DNA from: Wurfbainia villosa
Lineage: Eukaryota; Streptophyta; Magnoliopsida; Zingiberales; Zingiberaceae
Assembly: GCA_025175895.1 (NCBI GenBank)
Contig: CM046001.1
Coordinates: 25,368,314-25,432,313 of the forward strand
Direction of reading: 5' to 3'
DNA: 64,000 bases
The first letter of the stretch is position 1; each line of letters begins with the position of its first letter. Shown one piece after another: positions 42,215 to 53,495 of the stretch. The notes under the pieces are model-generated. The model saw only the letters and a program-made list of their open reading frames with translations, did not search any database and was not told the DNA's origin. Both the position numbers and the translations under genes were made by a program.

Positions 42215-43931
42215 TGAAGGAAAAATTGCTTCCCCCTTCGGTTGCTTGTGCATGGCGTTCCTATCACACATCCCCGAATAAAAAAAATTAATCCGAATGA
42301 AGATGGATTACCCAAGCAACCGATCCATCATCGCGCTATTCGATTTGAGTGGTCGCTTGAACAAACTTTTTGTTCAAGCAACCTAAATCTTTTCCTCGAT
42401 TAGCCGTGGAAGAGATGATGTATGGATAACCAATTTTTGTATTTATCATCGGAGTCCTTGATCATACAATTATAATCCAATTACATAGAACAAGAAAGAA
42501 AACTAAACAAGAATTATACCTCTTGTTTACCTCTTGATCTTCTATTATTTGACCTATCCTCTTCTTGGACGTTGTGTGGGCAACGATCTTCCAAGAATCG
42601 AAGCCTCCTAGATCACGTCTTCCCTTCCTTACTCGCTCCGAACAAGGGAAGAACAAAAGCTCCCTTCTTCTCCTTGCTTGCACCAACCACCAAGGACCAA
42701 GTTCTTGGTGTCCGCCGGCCCTAAGGAGAGGGAGTAGATGAACCAGCCAAGACAAAGGAAGAAGGTACCCTATCCTTTGTTGCCGCCGGCCCTAGGAGAG
42801 GTGGAGGAAGCGCCGGCTATAGGAGATGGAGAAGATGAAGGTGGCACCGGCCAAGAGAGGGAGAGGAAGAAGAAAACCCTAGCCTCCTTCACTTGTGTTG
42901 CCGCTGATCCTAAGGAATTGCACAAACCAAAACCCTAGCCTCCAAATTGTTGCTGCCCAACCTCTCCAACGCCAACCCTAGCACTTTCAATTATTATTGC
43001 CGCCCAAGCCTCTCCCCCTTATTTATAGATTTTGGCTTCATAAGGTATTTATAATAGGCTACAATAGGGACCATGAGGAGGAGTTGGATCTTGGCCACCC
43101 AATGGATCCGAACCACACAAACCCGATCCATTAATGATGATCCATTCCACTAGAGGATTATCATTGATCTACCTCACCAACCCCCATAAATAAATATGGG
43201 CTTTACATATTATTTGTACAAATATCTCCCCGTAATTAAGATATCGAATGTCCATTAATTAATTAATTTACTAACAATTAATTAATTAACATCTAATTCC
43301 ATGAGTAGTACCACTCAACCTCATCATCATGCTGGACCAAGTCCACCTACAGGATTTACATGATGATCCTTATGAGCTCCTCAAGGGGACATTATCATCC
43401 TTATACATAGGACATAGTTTCTTCCTATAATCAATGACACACCATGTAAATAATATTTTTTTCCTAACTTACCGGACCTATCGATTTAACCCATAAATCT
43501 CGCCCATTGATAAATCAAAGAATTAAATATTAAGTACATGTGTCCGTTATTATATCGGGATTAAGAGCATGTACACCATAATATCCGAGGTCTGATTAAA
43601 TTATGTAGTCATCAATAAATTGAATCACCTCTAAATCAGTCTTGCTCAATACACACAAAGTGTACTAGTGTAATTCTATGGTCAAGATAAACCAATACCA
43701 AATTACACTACAACCATGCCAATGGTTTGTCCAAAACCATCTTGGTTGTGAGACTCTACTTATACTCTACAAGGAATTGATAACATGATCTTCTGTGTGA
43801 CACCATACACCATGTTATCTACAATGTAACATTTCACACAATATACATAAATGCAAATAATGATCATGTGATTCTTATTTAAAAATAAAGATGTTCATAC
43901 AAAGGCTAGGCTTTCAGTATACATTCTAACA
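42215..43931 (-). repeat. 5' LTR of element B
   Basis: 1,717 bp, + strand TGAAGGAAAAATTG...ACATTCTAACA. Full-length partner of the deleted LTR at 5788-6473. It lacks the CCGTCGGATC tandem array seen in the LTRs of A and D. A GC-rich part with GCCGGCC words is at 42710-42860. Confidence 0.9.
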
Positions 43932-44259
43932 AGATTAACATGTTTGATCATATAGAAAGGGTGAGATGACTACTAGACTCAACCAACTCTTAAAATTCCA
44001 ATGTCCGATCCAACTACTATTTGTGTAGGATAAATGAATGTTGGACAATGGGTGCTCCTGACACATCACCAGAGACCGACTAAAATTTTAGAAGCTTAGA
44101 TTCAAAAGTCAAGGATCAGTAGCCTTCGGGTACAACGGGAAGCTCAAAATCATCGGTTCAAGTGATATTGAGCTAAACTCTAACTTTATAATTCTTAGTG
44201 TACTTTTAGTTGAGAATTTCGATTTTAATTTACTTAGCATAAGCCAATTGTGTGATAAC
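43932..44259 (+). pseudogene. Sirevirus pol of element L, protease region
   Basis: Continuation of element L after B. From about 44055 one frame reads through a degraded protease entry and then GSVAFGYNGKLKIIGSSDIE and NFIILSVLLVENFDFNLLSI, ending SQLCD. This is the conserved end of the copia protease domain, just before the pre-integrase zinc region. The catalytic DSG/DTG triplet is not recognisable. Element F inserted immediately after SQLCD; the rest of pol is not visible in the window. Confidence 0.8.
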
Positions 44260-46659
44260 TGTTGGAACGTAGGTGGCCAGCTAGAGGGGGTGAATATCCC
44301 TTTATCGTTGTAAGATGGAATTCGATCGTTCGTCGCGTATCACTTGTCTATGATTATCATTGGCGCAGGAAAAATATAATATACAAATAGAAATACTAAC
44401 AACAACACAAGCATACACAAATACACACGATATTTGTGGTTCGGAATCGAATGGTTCCTACTCCATGGGGCGAGCTCAATGAGCTCTAGTTATGTGCACG
44501 ACACTAACTAAACTCCTTCTCGACAACACGCCGGAGGTGGGGAAACCTCGTATAAGCAATTACACTAAGTAATACAAGCAAATACAAATACAAGAAGAAA
44601 TACAAGTAAAGAACACTTTACAAAACTTCGCTTTGATCGCTTGCTTGTTGCATGCTTTTGTTTGCTCTTGAAGAACTGGAATGCAGCAGCAATTCCCCTT
44701 CAAAATCTTCCCAAAAGGCTTGGCAAAAACCTCCATCTTGAGCTCCATTTATAACCTGTATAGAGTTGTTTTCGTGCCTAGTAGTCGACTGCCAAAAGGC
44801 CCCAGTCGACTGCTCCTGTTTCCGTTGTCTCACAACGGCTTGATCCATGATGCATAAGTTCAAACGGATCACCCATCAGTCGACTGCTAACCTCATAGTC
44901 GACTGCTCAATCGGCTATAGAGCGCTGCGTACGACACTTCCATCACGATCGCCATCCCTCGGCGTTGAACTATCATCGACATCGGGCCGATCGCCAAGGG
45001 TGTAGTCTAACACCAGTCGAACCCTAGTCGACTTGGTTCAGTCGAACCGACACCTATACAAGTCGACTGCTGTCGGGTAAACCTCAAACACCAAGTTGTT
45101 TGAGTATCCGACCATCGGGTAAACCCTCAAACACCATGTTTGAGCATCCGACACTCAGTCTTAGCCACTTGGCCAAGTCCACCTCTGTAACGACCGGGCC
45201 CCTGTTGGCGAAATTCGGCGACCCCTATTGGTCGACGACCGTCGCCCCTGTTGGCGGAATTCGACGACCCCTATTGGTCGACGATACCACTAAAGTTGTC
45301 ATGCCCCGAGAGCATACCGAGCCGAAAATCAAACGGACGACACCTCCCCTGTACGTGGCAACATTTCGGGTTAATACAAGGCCCGTAGGCCCACAATAAC
45401 AGCAATACATATATATATGAAAACAAAAACTACACAATGCACAGCGGAAACATACTACAATCAACAAACGACAACACACAGCATACCGGTATGACTAACA
45501 CCGACTCAGGACACCATAATAAAACCAGAAAGGAAGAAAAGGGTACAACATCAATAGTCACAACTACAATCATCACATAAAACAAATCCACAACGGAATA
45601 CAATGAGAACACCAAAAATCCGGACTCTCGGAGTTGAGATGAGATGATGTCACCGTGCTCCAAGTCCATCACGGTTTGCCACATTGCTACTCGGGCGATG
45701 TAAAACCTGTGGTCCGCGGGGGTGGTGAGTAAAACTCAGCAGGTAATAGAAAACATGTATATATGTAATATCACATGTATTTCGACAACATAATCTAGAT
45801 GTACAACAGGTATATCAGCATAGTATATACATACAAGCTTATACCGTCTAACTGAATGAACAACATAAAATGCATATATCAAGTTCACACGCTACTGATC
45901 CAACTTTCAACATATATATATATATATAACAGGAATAGTAGATCAACTCAAAATATACTCTAGCTACAGGTCAAGGTATCTATGGTCTATCCAACACATA
46001 TCAATATCTGACACAACTGTATAACATATGCAAGAAACATGCATGAATATGATGTCCACCCAAATGCAGCAAGCATAGTACAAACAAATGCAACATCACA
46101 ATAATCATATATATATAGACTGTATCTATATATATATTAATCTCAACCATCCATATATATATATATACATGCATATATGTATATATATATGGTAATATGC
46201 AAAGCGCCATCAGATACGGCTATGCAGCATGCATGGTCATGTCGGCTCACCCTAAAGCTACCATGACCCCAGTGTGGCCTCGGTGGCTCGAGCATGACAA
46301 CTGTCCCAACTCAACACCAACCACTACTCTCGAGTGGCCGAGTGGGCAGTATGATCGAGTAGCATATAAGCGTAAAGAGCAAGCTACACGATGGGGGTCC
46401 CTGCTTTTGGTCACTCCGACAGTCACTACCCATGAGTGGTCGAGTACCACACACGCAGGACTACGACACGCAAATCCAACTACCACCGTCTATAGTGGTA
46501 GAGTGCGGCACCTCAATGCTCTGCCCTCACACGGGTGACTCCTCCTATGAGTAACCATGGAGGCAGGATGACTGGCGACACTCTCAACCACAAGGGAGAC
46601 CTCGTCGCCAGCGTGCATGTAAATGCATGAATGCAATGTCTCACATACCGACATCCACC

Positions 46660-46856
46660 ATAGACTCTCTGTTCTACAGAGAATCATACTAACCAGATCT
46701 ACGCACTCTCTATCCTGTAGAGAGTCGTACTCAAACGATCATAATACTCTCTATCCTGTAGAGAGTCATACCAATCTAAGCGACACACTCTCTATCCCAG
46801 AGAGTCAGATACTCAACTAATGGACACACTCTCTATCCTGTAGAGAGTCGTACTTA
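46660..46856. repeat. Tandem hairpin array in solo LTR I
   Basis: Five units spaced 40-42 bp, each built around ACTCTCTATCCTGTAGAGAGT, in which ACTCTCT and AGAGAGT pair as a stem. Stems are kept better than the spacers; one unit (near 46790) has a shorter loop. Confidence 0.9.
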
Positions 46857-48039
46857 TCTGATTATAACAAGCTAGGACCATCGGTCCGTAGCGATACCCT
46901 AAGTATCATTCCTCTGACCATTTACACAATACAAGTTTCGTGGTAACATACAACCTAAGGGTACTAGAACTAATCCTAGGTTAAAGACATTATCTACCTA
47001 CGGATGACCTTTTTACCCAAAGTACAATCAGGTTGTCATCCGGACTTTACTATTTGCACTTAACTTAAACAAATTCTAAGTTATTTACATCATCTATATG
47101 TATAACTCCTAATCATGATAAAATAAACATGATATCAGCAATGGAGTTAATAGCCGACGGTAGAAGATCAAGCATGCGATAAAAAGAACAGGGTCAAGGT
47201 AATATGAACACCTAACATGCTCATATCAATGACTAAATCTGAATGAAATATAACTACCCGGACCAGGTAGAAAATTACCCACCTGCTAGGAAGCTCATGT
47301 TGACGGTCTTCGCCTCCAAGATCTCTACCTCGAATCCAATATCTGAAACGGTAGAATCCAATATAATCACATGCTAGTATAATCAAATTGTAGGAATAAG
47401 AATCTAATCCATCTTAATCCCTGACTAATTCACCAAATAATCTAATACTATAAGATGAATCAACTCATATATTTGTATACATCCGTAAACATCAAAATCT
47501 GAGCTCACCTTACACCGCATCAATTTCCATCGCTTATCCGAAGAACAACCTCTTCCAAAATCATCCACTTCTTGATACAAATGCATAATCGATCGCACCT
47601 CTAGTATCAACGATCCACATAAATACATCAATCGGATTTCTATCAAATATAGACTCCTTCCAAAGAATTCAGTAAATCAAGAAACAATGACCAACAACTA
47701 TAACCATCTATCACAATGGATACAAACCAAACTTACCCAAATCCGGCTTCAATTCCAAAGCTTTTGATCAACGATCTTACTCACATTAGATCTAAATCCA
47801 ATCAGTCTAACTGCAAGAAAATCCCATCAGATTAACTAACCTATCAATCAAGCCAATTAATCGTATGGTTTGTATCAGATTCAATTAAACAAAATTTCAC
47901 TCCTCATTACCTCCATTTTCTGCCCAAGGATGTAGCGATGAAGTACCAGATTCACATTTCCACCGATCACAGCTCTACACCCACGGCATAAACAGAGCAA
48001 CAGAAACCAGGGATAACAACGAAGATCAAACAGCCAACA

Positions 48040-48780
48040 TTACCCTTGGAAGACTACCTTGTCCTTGGCGACGATCCGAATCGTCCACAACGTCGAGAAG
48101 AACCACAAGCATCGGAAGTTCTCTGCGACCGGATCAATCTGCCATGGCGGTGACGCCGGCTGCTGTTGCTTGGTTCGATGGAATCCGACAATGACCGTGT
48201 GCACTGAGAGGCTAGAGGTCTTGGCCGCAGGGTCGACGGTCGAAAAGGGCAGATCGCCCATCCGACGAGGCAGGTGGCGATGGGGCGGCTGGGCACAGGG
48301 AAGGGCAGCGACGAGTAGGCGGCAGCCGCGTGTCGACGAGGCTGCGGCGCGACGACCCAGCGATGGCGGTAGGGCTGCGGCGAAGTTTGGGCAGCGGTCA
48401 GCGGCGCGAAGACGCAGCGGCGGAAGTAGGGCTGGAGCGGCGAAATGAGGAACCGAGAGGAAGGGCTCGGCTGGCAAGAAGGGCTCACGCGCCGAGATCG
48501 CACCGCCGCAGAGCCGCGAGATCGACGGAGAAGAAGAAGGATCCGGCACCGGTGGCGGCAAGTGAGCGCGCGAGACGGCGGAGCGATTTGGGCAAGCCGT
48601 AAGCGGGGAGAAGAGAAAGAAACGGAAGAAGGGGAGAGGGCGGCGCTCGAATGGAATCGGGAGAAAACGCGATGGGAAGGGAATCGCGCCGTGAGGGAAA
48701 TAAAAACCGAAGAGAAGAAAAGAAAATGCTCGCGTGAGGAAACCGAGCGGATTTTGAAAGCGGATCGGGTTTGAGATTTA
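48040..48780. other. GC-rich segment of solo LTR I, overlapping open frames
   Basis: A sharp rise in G+C with open frames of 105-173 codons on both strands at once. Composition (runs of A, R, P and S) and the simultaneous opening of several frames point to base composition rather than coding. On the minus strand it would lie in the first third of the LTR, near where a transcript might begin. I do not call a gene. Confidence 0.6.
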
Positions 48781-48955
48781 ACCCGGCTCCTATTAACCCC
48801 ATTAATTTTAGGGTTAGGTTAATAAACCCAATAAATCCCTAGACTAAGATTTAAGCTCATTTTAAATCCTGAAAATTTTCTAAAAACTCCTGAAAAATTT
48901 CACAAGATAATTTATCAATTAACAAAGAATATAATTTTTTTTTCCGGTATTTTAC

Positions 48956-49580
48956 TGTTAGTGCTTATAAGCTCCACATATCTCCACAATGGCATGATAT
49001 TGTCCACTTTGGGTCTAAGCCCTCATGGTTTTATTTTTGGGCTTTACCCAAAAGGCCTCATACCAATGGAGATATCTTTTTTCTTATAAGCACATGATCT
49101 TTTCCATGTCTTACCAATGTGGGACTTTGATTGTATTCCCCATACTCTCAACAATCCCCCCCTCAAACGAAGGACCACATTGGGCCCCCCCTCAAGCCTA
49201 TCCCTCCTCGAAGGATTTTCTCTACTTGATGTCCGATCTTCAACCCACAGACTTCCTACCTTGTTCACCCGACCCAACTAGACTTCCTTCCTGATGTCTG
49301 GTTCTCTTGATCCGGACGTGGGAGCTCAACTTCCTTCGTTCGAGGTTCATAGCTTGACATGGACCATGGCTCTGATACCAATTGTTAGTGCTTATAAGCT
49401 CCACATATCTCCACAATGGCATGATATTGTCCACTTTGGGTCTAAGCCCTCATGGTTTTATTTTTGGGCTTTACCCAAAAGGCCTCATACCAATGGAGAT
49501 ATCTTTTTTCTTATAAGCACATGATCTTTTCCATGTCTTACCAATGTGGGACTTTGATTGTATTCCCCATACTCTCAACA
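48956..49580 (-). mobile_element. TRIM (miniature LTR retrotransposon) with identical LTRs
   Basis: Two 198-bp LTRs (48956-49153 and 49383-49580), TGTTAGTGCTTATAAG...ACTCTCAACA, that I find identical base for base. They flank a 229-bp non-coding centre. On the minus strand the centre begins with the initiator tRNA-Met PBS TGGTATCAGAGCCA (49380-49367) and ends with a PPT (GAGGGGGGATT) next to the 3' LTR. TTTTAC occurs on both sides (48950-48955 and 49581-49586), consistent with the target duplication. It encodes no protein. Identity of its LTRs indicates recent insertion. Confidence 0.95.
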
Positions 49581-49839
49581 TTTTACAACCTCATCTCTCA
49601 TGGAGTTCCCCACCAAAGCTCTCTTCCCTCGGCCTACGTCCCTCGGATGCACCAAGCGCACGACTTTGCAATGCCATCCTTCGCGTCTCTTGCCCTAGAA
49701 GTCTTCTTCCATTGGGCCTCACTCCATTCGCTCCCCGTCCGACGGTCCCTCGGATCCACCATGTCCACGGCTTCGCAATGCCATCCTTCACCGACTCAAG
49801 GACCCTGAGCATAGTGAAATTGTCAAGTCCTCAAGACTT

Positions 49840-50060
49840 CCCACACCAAGCCTCATGCTTGGATTTTTCATGTCAAGCCCCATGCTTGGACTTTCACCGC
49901 CAAGGCTACACACTTGGACTTACGTGGTCAACCCATGTTGGACTTTCCAACACCAAGCCCTATGCTTGGATTTTCCCAACACCAAGCCCCATGCTTGGAT
50001 TTTTCACCACCAAGGCTACACACTTGGATTTACGTGGCCAACCCATGTTGGACTTCCCAT
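49840..50060. repeat. Hairpin-bearing tandem repeats in LTR of F
   Basis: Repeated CACCAAGCCCCATGCTTGGA-type units (an inverted repeat CCAAGC...GCTTGG). A roughly 115-bp block with CCAAGGCTACACACTTGGA and CAACCCATGTTGGAC is present twice (49898-49950 and 50008-50060). Each short word is itself a small stem-loop. Confidence 0.85.
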
Positions 50061-50141
50061 GACAATCTCATGTCATGTGTTTTGTCTAACATCAAAATAT
50101 AGTTTGAGTCAAACTCGAGTCCTGGCCTGATTGCACCAACA

Positions 50142-50155
50142 ATCTCCACCTTTTT
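50142..50155 (-). other. Polypurine tract of element F
   Basis: Minus strand AAAAAGGTGGAGAT directly before the LTR end at 50141; fixes F on the minus strand. Confidence 0.75.
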
Positions 50156-51095
50156 GATGTTGGATAAAACCTCAAACCCAAGTCTACCAATTATCTCCAA
50201 TTGGCAATTCTCACATCCCAATGAGAATTCCAACTATCCCAATTGGTAACTTCTCCCCCTTTTGACATACATCAAAAAGGTCCTCCCCAAGGGTATGAAT
50301 TTCTCATATCCCAATGAGATCTTACAACCTCTCCCTTGGAGTAACACTCATGCATACAATCTTTCTAGTGATAAGTCCCATATCACTTAAGAGAGGCAAC
50401 TCAATTTTCCTCCCATGAGGAAAAAGACACATCCATCTTCCCATGATGGATACCTCCCCCTAAAGGCTTGCTCCCCCTTGACCATTGCACCAACAATGTC
50501 CTTGGAGAGTGCCTAAGCCAATAGGAACGCTAAACAATCAAAATTAAGGCAAAGTTCAACAATGAACTCTCATCCACCTTAAAATTGATAGTTACCCTAA
50601 ACACCTCTCCTAATCCATATCCAATGTATTTTCACCATTTTATTTATGCATGAATGATGATTATGGCATAATGATAATAAAAGTAAAACATGTTTGAAAA
50701 TCATGATGCCATGGCATATGAATGAAATCAAAGCATACATGGCATATAGAAATAACCCTAAAAATGATCATGACATTTTATATGATAAAACTAAAAATGA
50801 TGTCATGTCATGGCAAGACAAACAAAGCATGGTAATTATGAAATACTAATGCATAGAATACCTAAGCGTTAAGCCCAAATTGTCATTTCTAGGATTAAGT
50901 CCAATTTTGCCTTAATGCCAATTATTCCCCTAGTGTGCCCAAAGCCAAAAATGGCACACCATTACTCCTAAGACCTAATAGTGCAAATTTAATCATTTTT
51001 CAATTTCTCAAAGCACATTGGCACATCCTAATGTGTCAACTCATCATGGCTAGGTTAACTATCCATCCACTTAGGGTTGACACACCCTAACCCAT
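50156..51095 (-). other. 3' internal region of element F, no gene seen
   Basis: About 940 AT-rich bases with no reverse transcriptase, integrase or protease motif. With gag ending near 51100 this shows that the 3' part of F, where pol would be, is non-coding. Confidence 0.6.
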
Positions 51096-51320
51096 CTAGC
51101 GTGTATCAATCACGCTCTTAGGAACCCAATACCTATTGGAGTTCCTTGGGTTAACAAGGTATTCACTAGGGATAACTTCCCTAGATACCTTCCTAATGAT
51201 CCTTTTCGGTTTTGACACCTTAGTCAAATGGGTCTTTCCTAGGTCAACCCTAGACGTGACTCCTCCTTTGACATTCTTAGTGACTTTCTTGGTTTTTCTT
51301 AAGTCCTTAGCCAGAAACAC
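51096..51320 (-). pseudogene. C-terminal gag region of element F
   Basis: 74 codons, lysine-rich (KVTKNVKGGVTSRVDLGKTH), with a final NPRNSNRYWVPKSV block. The YWVPK motif is common near the end of Sirevirus-type gag proteins. It is separated by about 180 bases and a frame change from the zinc-knuckle ORF upstream on the minus strand (52138-51500). Confidence 0.65.
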
Positions 51321-51499
51321 ACACCATGGCTAGTCTTAAGGATGACTTCCCTACTAACCTTGGTTTTTCTAGACCTAGAAATAGTTTCATAATTGAATGG
51401 AATATTATGGTAGGATATAGGTTTGTGACCCAAACCTCTCTTGCCCTTGGACGATTCTTGTTTCCTAGGCCTTAAATTTTGATCCTTTGACCCCTTGAA

Positions 51500-52138
51500 T
51501 TAATTTGTGATTATTGATAGGGTCTTTTCCAATTTTTCAAGCCTTGACCTCAAGGTTTGGTTCTCTAATTCTAACCTTCCCAATTTTGAATTTTCATTTA
51601 TCTTTTGGAAATTATTTTTCCTTTTAGGCATATGCCTAGATTTCTTGGGGTTAATGCCCAAGTTCTCTTCTATCCTCCTAATTGACTCCCTAGGTAGGAT
51701 TGATCTAGTGTTATAAATCCTAGGTTTGTCCTTAGGTAAACTAATATGCTTGGCACCTAAACAAACATATTTATTCTTACTAGCATGCTTTTCATTAATC
51801 ATGGCAAGTGAACTAAAATAATTTTTAGCATACTTTTTAACCTTAGGAATTGAAGGTGCATTAACTAAATTTACCTTAGGGTTAGCTTTGGAAGCTCCAC
51901 CTACATGTGATACACCTTCTTTCCCTTTCTTCCTCCCCCTAGGGCATTGGCTTCTATAATGCCCCCTTTGGTTGCATTTGAAGCACACAATGTGCTCCTT
52001 GCTTCTAATTGTGGGGACACTGGCATCTTTCACCTTTGGTGCCGGTTGAACCTTCTTCACCTTCTTAGGACACTTACTTTTATAGTGCCCTTGTTCCCTA
52101 CACTCAAAGCATGTTATATGATTTTTATTTATAATCAC
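51500..52138 (-). CDS. Gag-like ORF with two CCHC zinc knuckles, element F
   Basis: 212 codons with no stop. Zinc knuckle 1 is CFECREQGHYKSKC (residues 9-22) and knuckle 2 is CFKCNQRGHYRSQC (residues 52-65), both with the full CX2CX4HX4C pattern, so RNA binding is likely. The middle is basic, and the C-terminal 30 residues (RLELENQTLRSRLEKLEKTL) are a probable coiled coil. The true start lies upstream, toward 52515. No protease or polymerase follows. Element F therefore resembles the gag-only elements described in plants as TR-GAG. The reading frame has survived better than its surroundings. Confidence 0.75.
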   Translation of the reverse strand: MIINKNHITCFECREQGHYKSKCPKKVKKVQPAPKVKDASVPTIRSKEHIVCFKCNQRGHYRSQCPRGRKKGKEGVSHVGGASKANPKVNLVNAPSIPKVKKYAKNYFSSLAMINEKHASKNKYVCLGAKHISLPKDKPRIYNTRSILPRESIRRIEENLGINPKKSRHMPKRKNNFQKINENSKLGRLELENQTLRSRLEKLEKTLSIITN

Positions 52139-52900
52139 AATACTTGAGTAACCTAGGGAATTTTTGCTTCTCCTGGATAATTAAGGTTCTTCTTGAACTT
52201 GTTTCGGGATGGAAGGCCTCTCCTCCCCCTCAATGCTAGAGGTGGAGGTCTCCAAAAAATCATCCACATCGTCGAATGTGGATGGTGATTCTTCAACATC
52301 CTTGGATCCGGATGTTGATGGGCATTCTTCCACTTCATGGACCAATGTGGACTCTTCATGAAATCTTATCACCTTGTCCCATAGGTCCTTAGCATCAATA
52401 AAATTACCTAATCTAGACCAAATATTGTTAGGAATCAAATCACTAAGCAATTTGATTACCTTGAGATTTGGTCTTGGGTGTTAGTGAAAGCCCTAGAGTC
52501 AATCATGTGATGATTGTTGTATAGACTTGTTGTATCATATTCCTATTTATAAAGACATTTATTTATGGTTATTATACTTACTTGTATTGTGCCAAATAAC
52601 TAAGTATAATAACGTCCTTGAGTAGAAGGTTCTTATCTATATCAATCGATTGGTTGAATCGATAATAAGATGATATAGAGAACACTACTCTTAATCATTC
52701 CTAGTCAAGTATTAACATTCAGGGACAATGTTAATGCGAAGAGACTAGCATGTAGGTCAACTCGATGACTTGATCTCACAAGTCATGGATATAAGATATT
52801 AAGTTGACACATGGGTATGCATTGGAGAATGTATACTGAATGACCCGCCATGAGAAAGTATCATGGATCATTATATGAGTGTCATATACTTTCTCATGTG
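52127..52900. repeat. Tandem duplication, copy 1 (F gag plus start of LTR H)
   Basis: 774 bp starting ATTTATAATCACAATACTTG and ending CTTTCTCATGTG. The same segment follows directly as copy 2 (52901-53383 plus 56675-56984, 793 bp without the LINE). Copy 1 has a 19-base deletion in gag near 52475 and scattered substitutions. It covers minus-strand gag sequence (52450-52150, capsid-like NNIWSRLGNFIDAKDLWDKV) and about 370 bp of the start of LTR H. Confidence 0.9.
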
Positions 52901-53320
52901 ATTTATAATCACAATACTTGAGTTACCTAGGAAATTTTCGCTTCTCCCAGATATTTAAGCTTCTTCTTGAACTTGTTTCGGGATGGAAGGCCTCTCCTCC
53001 CCCTCAATGCTAGAGGTGGAGGTCTCCAAAAAATCATCCACATCGTCGAATGTGGATGGTGATTCTTCAATATCCTTGGATCCGGATGTTGATGGGCATT
53101 CTTCCTCTTCATGGACCAATGTGGACTCTTCATGAAATCTTATCACCTTGTCCCATAGGTCCTTAGCATCCATAAAATTACCTAATCTAGACCAAATATT
53201 GTTAGGAATCAAATCACTAAGCAATTTGATTACCTTGAGATTTGTCTTGAAGTCGTTGATTTGGTCTTGGGTGTTAGTGAAAGTCCTAGAGCCAATCATG
53301 TGATGGTTGTTGTATGGACT
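52901..53320 (-). pseudogene. N-terminal gag fragment of element F (duplication copy 2)
   Basis: An open frame of 114 codons (53299-52955) with TFTNTQDQINDFKTNLKVIK, SDLIPNNIWSRLGNF, DAKDLWDKVIRFHEES and an acidic serine-rich tail. It resembles the capsid part of gag in copia/Sirevirus-type elements. The equivalent in copy 1 (52450-52181) lacks the N-terminal 18 or so residues. Joined to LTR H at about 53321, so the gag start is missing. Confidence 0.7.
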
Positions 53321-53495
53321 TGTTGTATCATATTCCTATTTATAAAGGAATTTATTTATGGTTATTATACTTACTTGTATTGTAACTCCGCCCATGATAA
53401 GTTAACCTTGTCGTGGCCGGTCCCAAGCCCGGATAAAGGAGGAGGGTTGCGTTAGGTTGCCAGCCAGCGTTAAACTAAGGCAAATGTTTCAATGA

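Larger units (their letters stand above)
5788..43931 (-). mobile_element. Ty1/copia element B, split by element C
   Basis: A minus-strand copia element. The 5' LTR is 42215-43931, PBS 42199-42212, gag 41323-40757, zinc knuckle and protease 40745-40392. After the 30.9-kb insertion of C come integrase 9498-8197, RT-RNase H 8019-6540, PPT and the 3' LTR 6473-5788. Without C it is about 7.25 kb. The flanking bases tgatt (5783-5787) and agatt (43932-43936) match at four of five positions, consistent with an old 5-bp target duplication. It is closely related to element A in the same window. Its genes carry many stops, so it is non-functional. It is inserted in the spacer between gag and pol of element L. 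Confidence 0.85.
45186..49587 (-). repeat. Solo LTR I, Ty3/gypsy type, split by a TRIM
   Basis: + strand TGTAACGACCGGGCCC...GGTATTTTACA, about 3.77 kb without the TRIM, flanked by an exact 5-bp duplication acctc (45181-45185, 49588-49592). Ends of the type ...CGGTCGTTACA are usual for the 3' ends of plant chromovirus LTRs, which suggests a minus orientation. It includes TA microsatellites (45912-45930, 46105-46190), a hairpin tandem array (46660-46856) and a GC-rich stretch (48040-48780). No internal domain. Confidence 0.85.
44260..50141 (-). repeat. 3' LTR of gag-only element F, split by solo LTR I
   Basis: + strand ends TGTTGGAACGTAGG...ATTGCACCAACA, about 1,475 bp when I is removed (44260-45185 plus 49593-50141). 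It is followed on the right by a PPT in minus orientation (50142-50155). Features are AGTCGACTG words at 44780-45070 and a set of CAAGCC..ATGCTTGG hairpins at 49840-50060. The matching 5' LTR of F is not in the window. Small frames here, including one at 44618-44872, have no family. Confidence 0.8.

Noticed and set aside
48040..48802. Overlapping open frames of 105-173 codons on both strands
   Set aside because: The region is very GC-rich, so stops are rare in every frame; the translations are low-complexity A/R/P/S strings with no domain. It lies inside solo LTR I.
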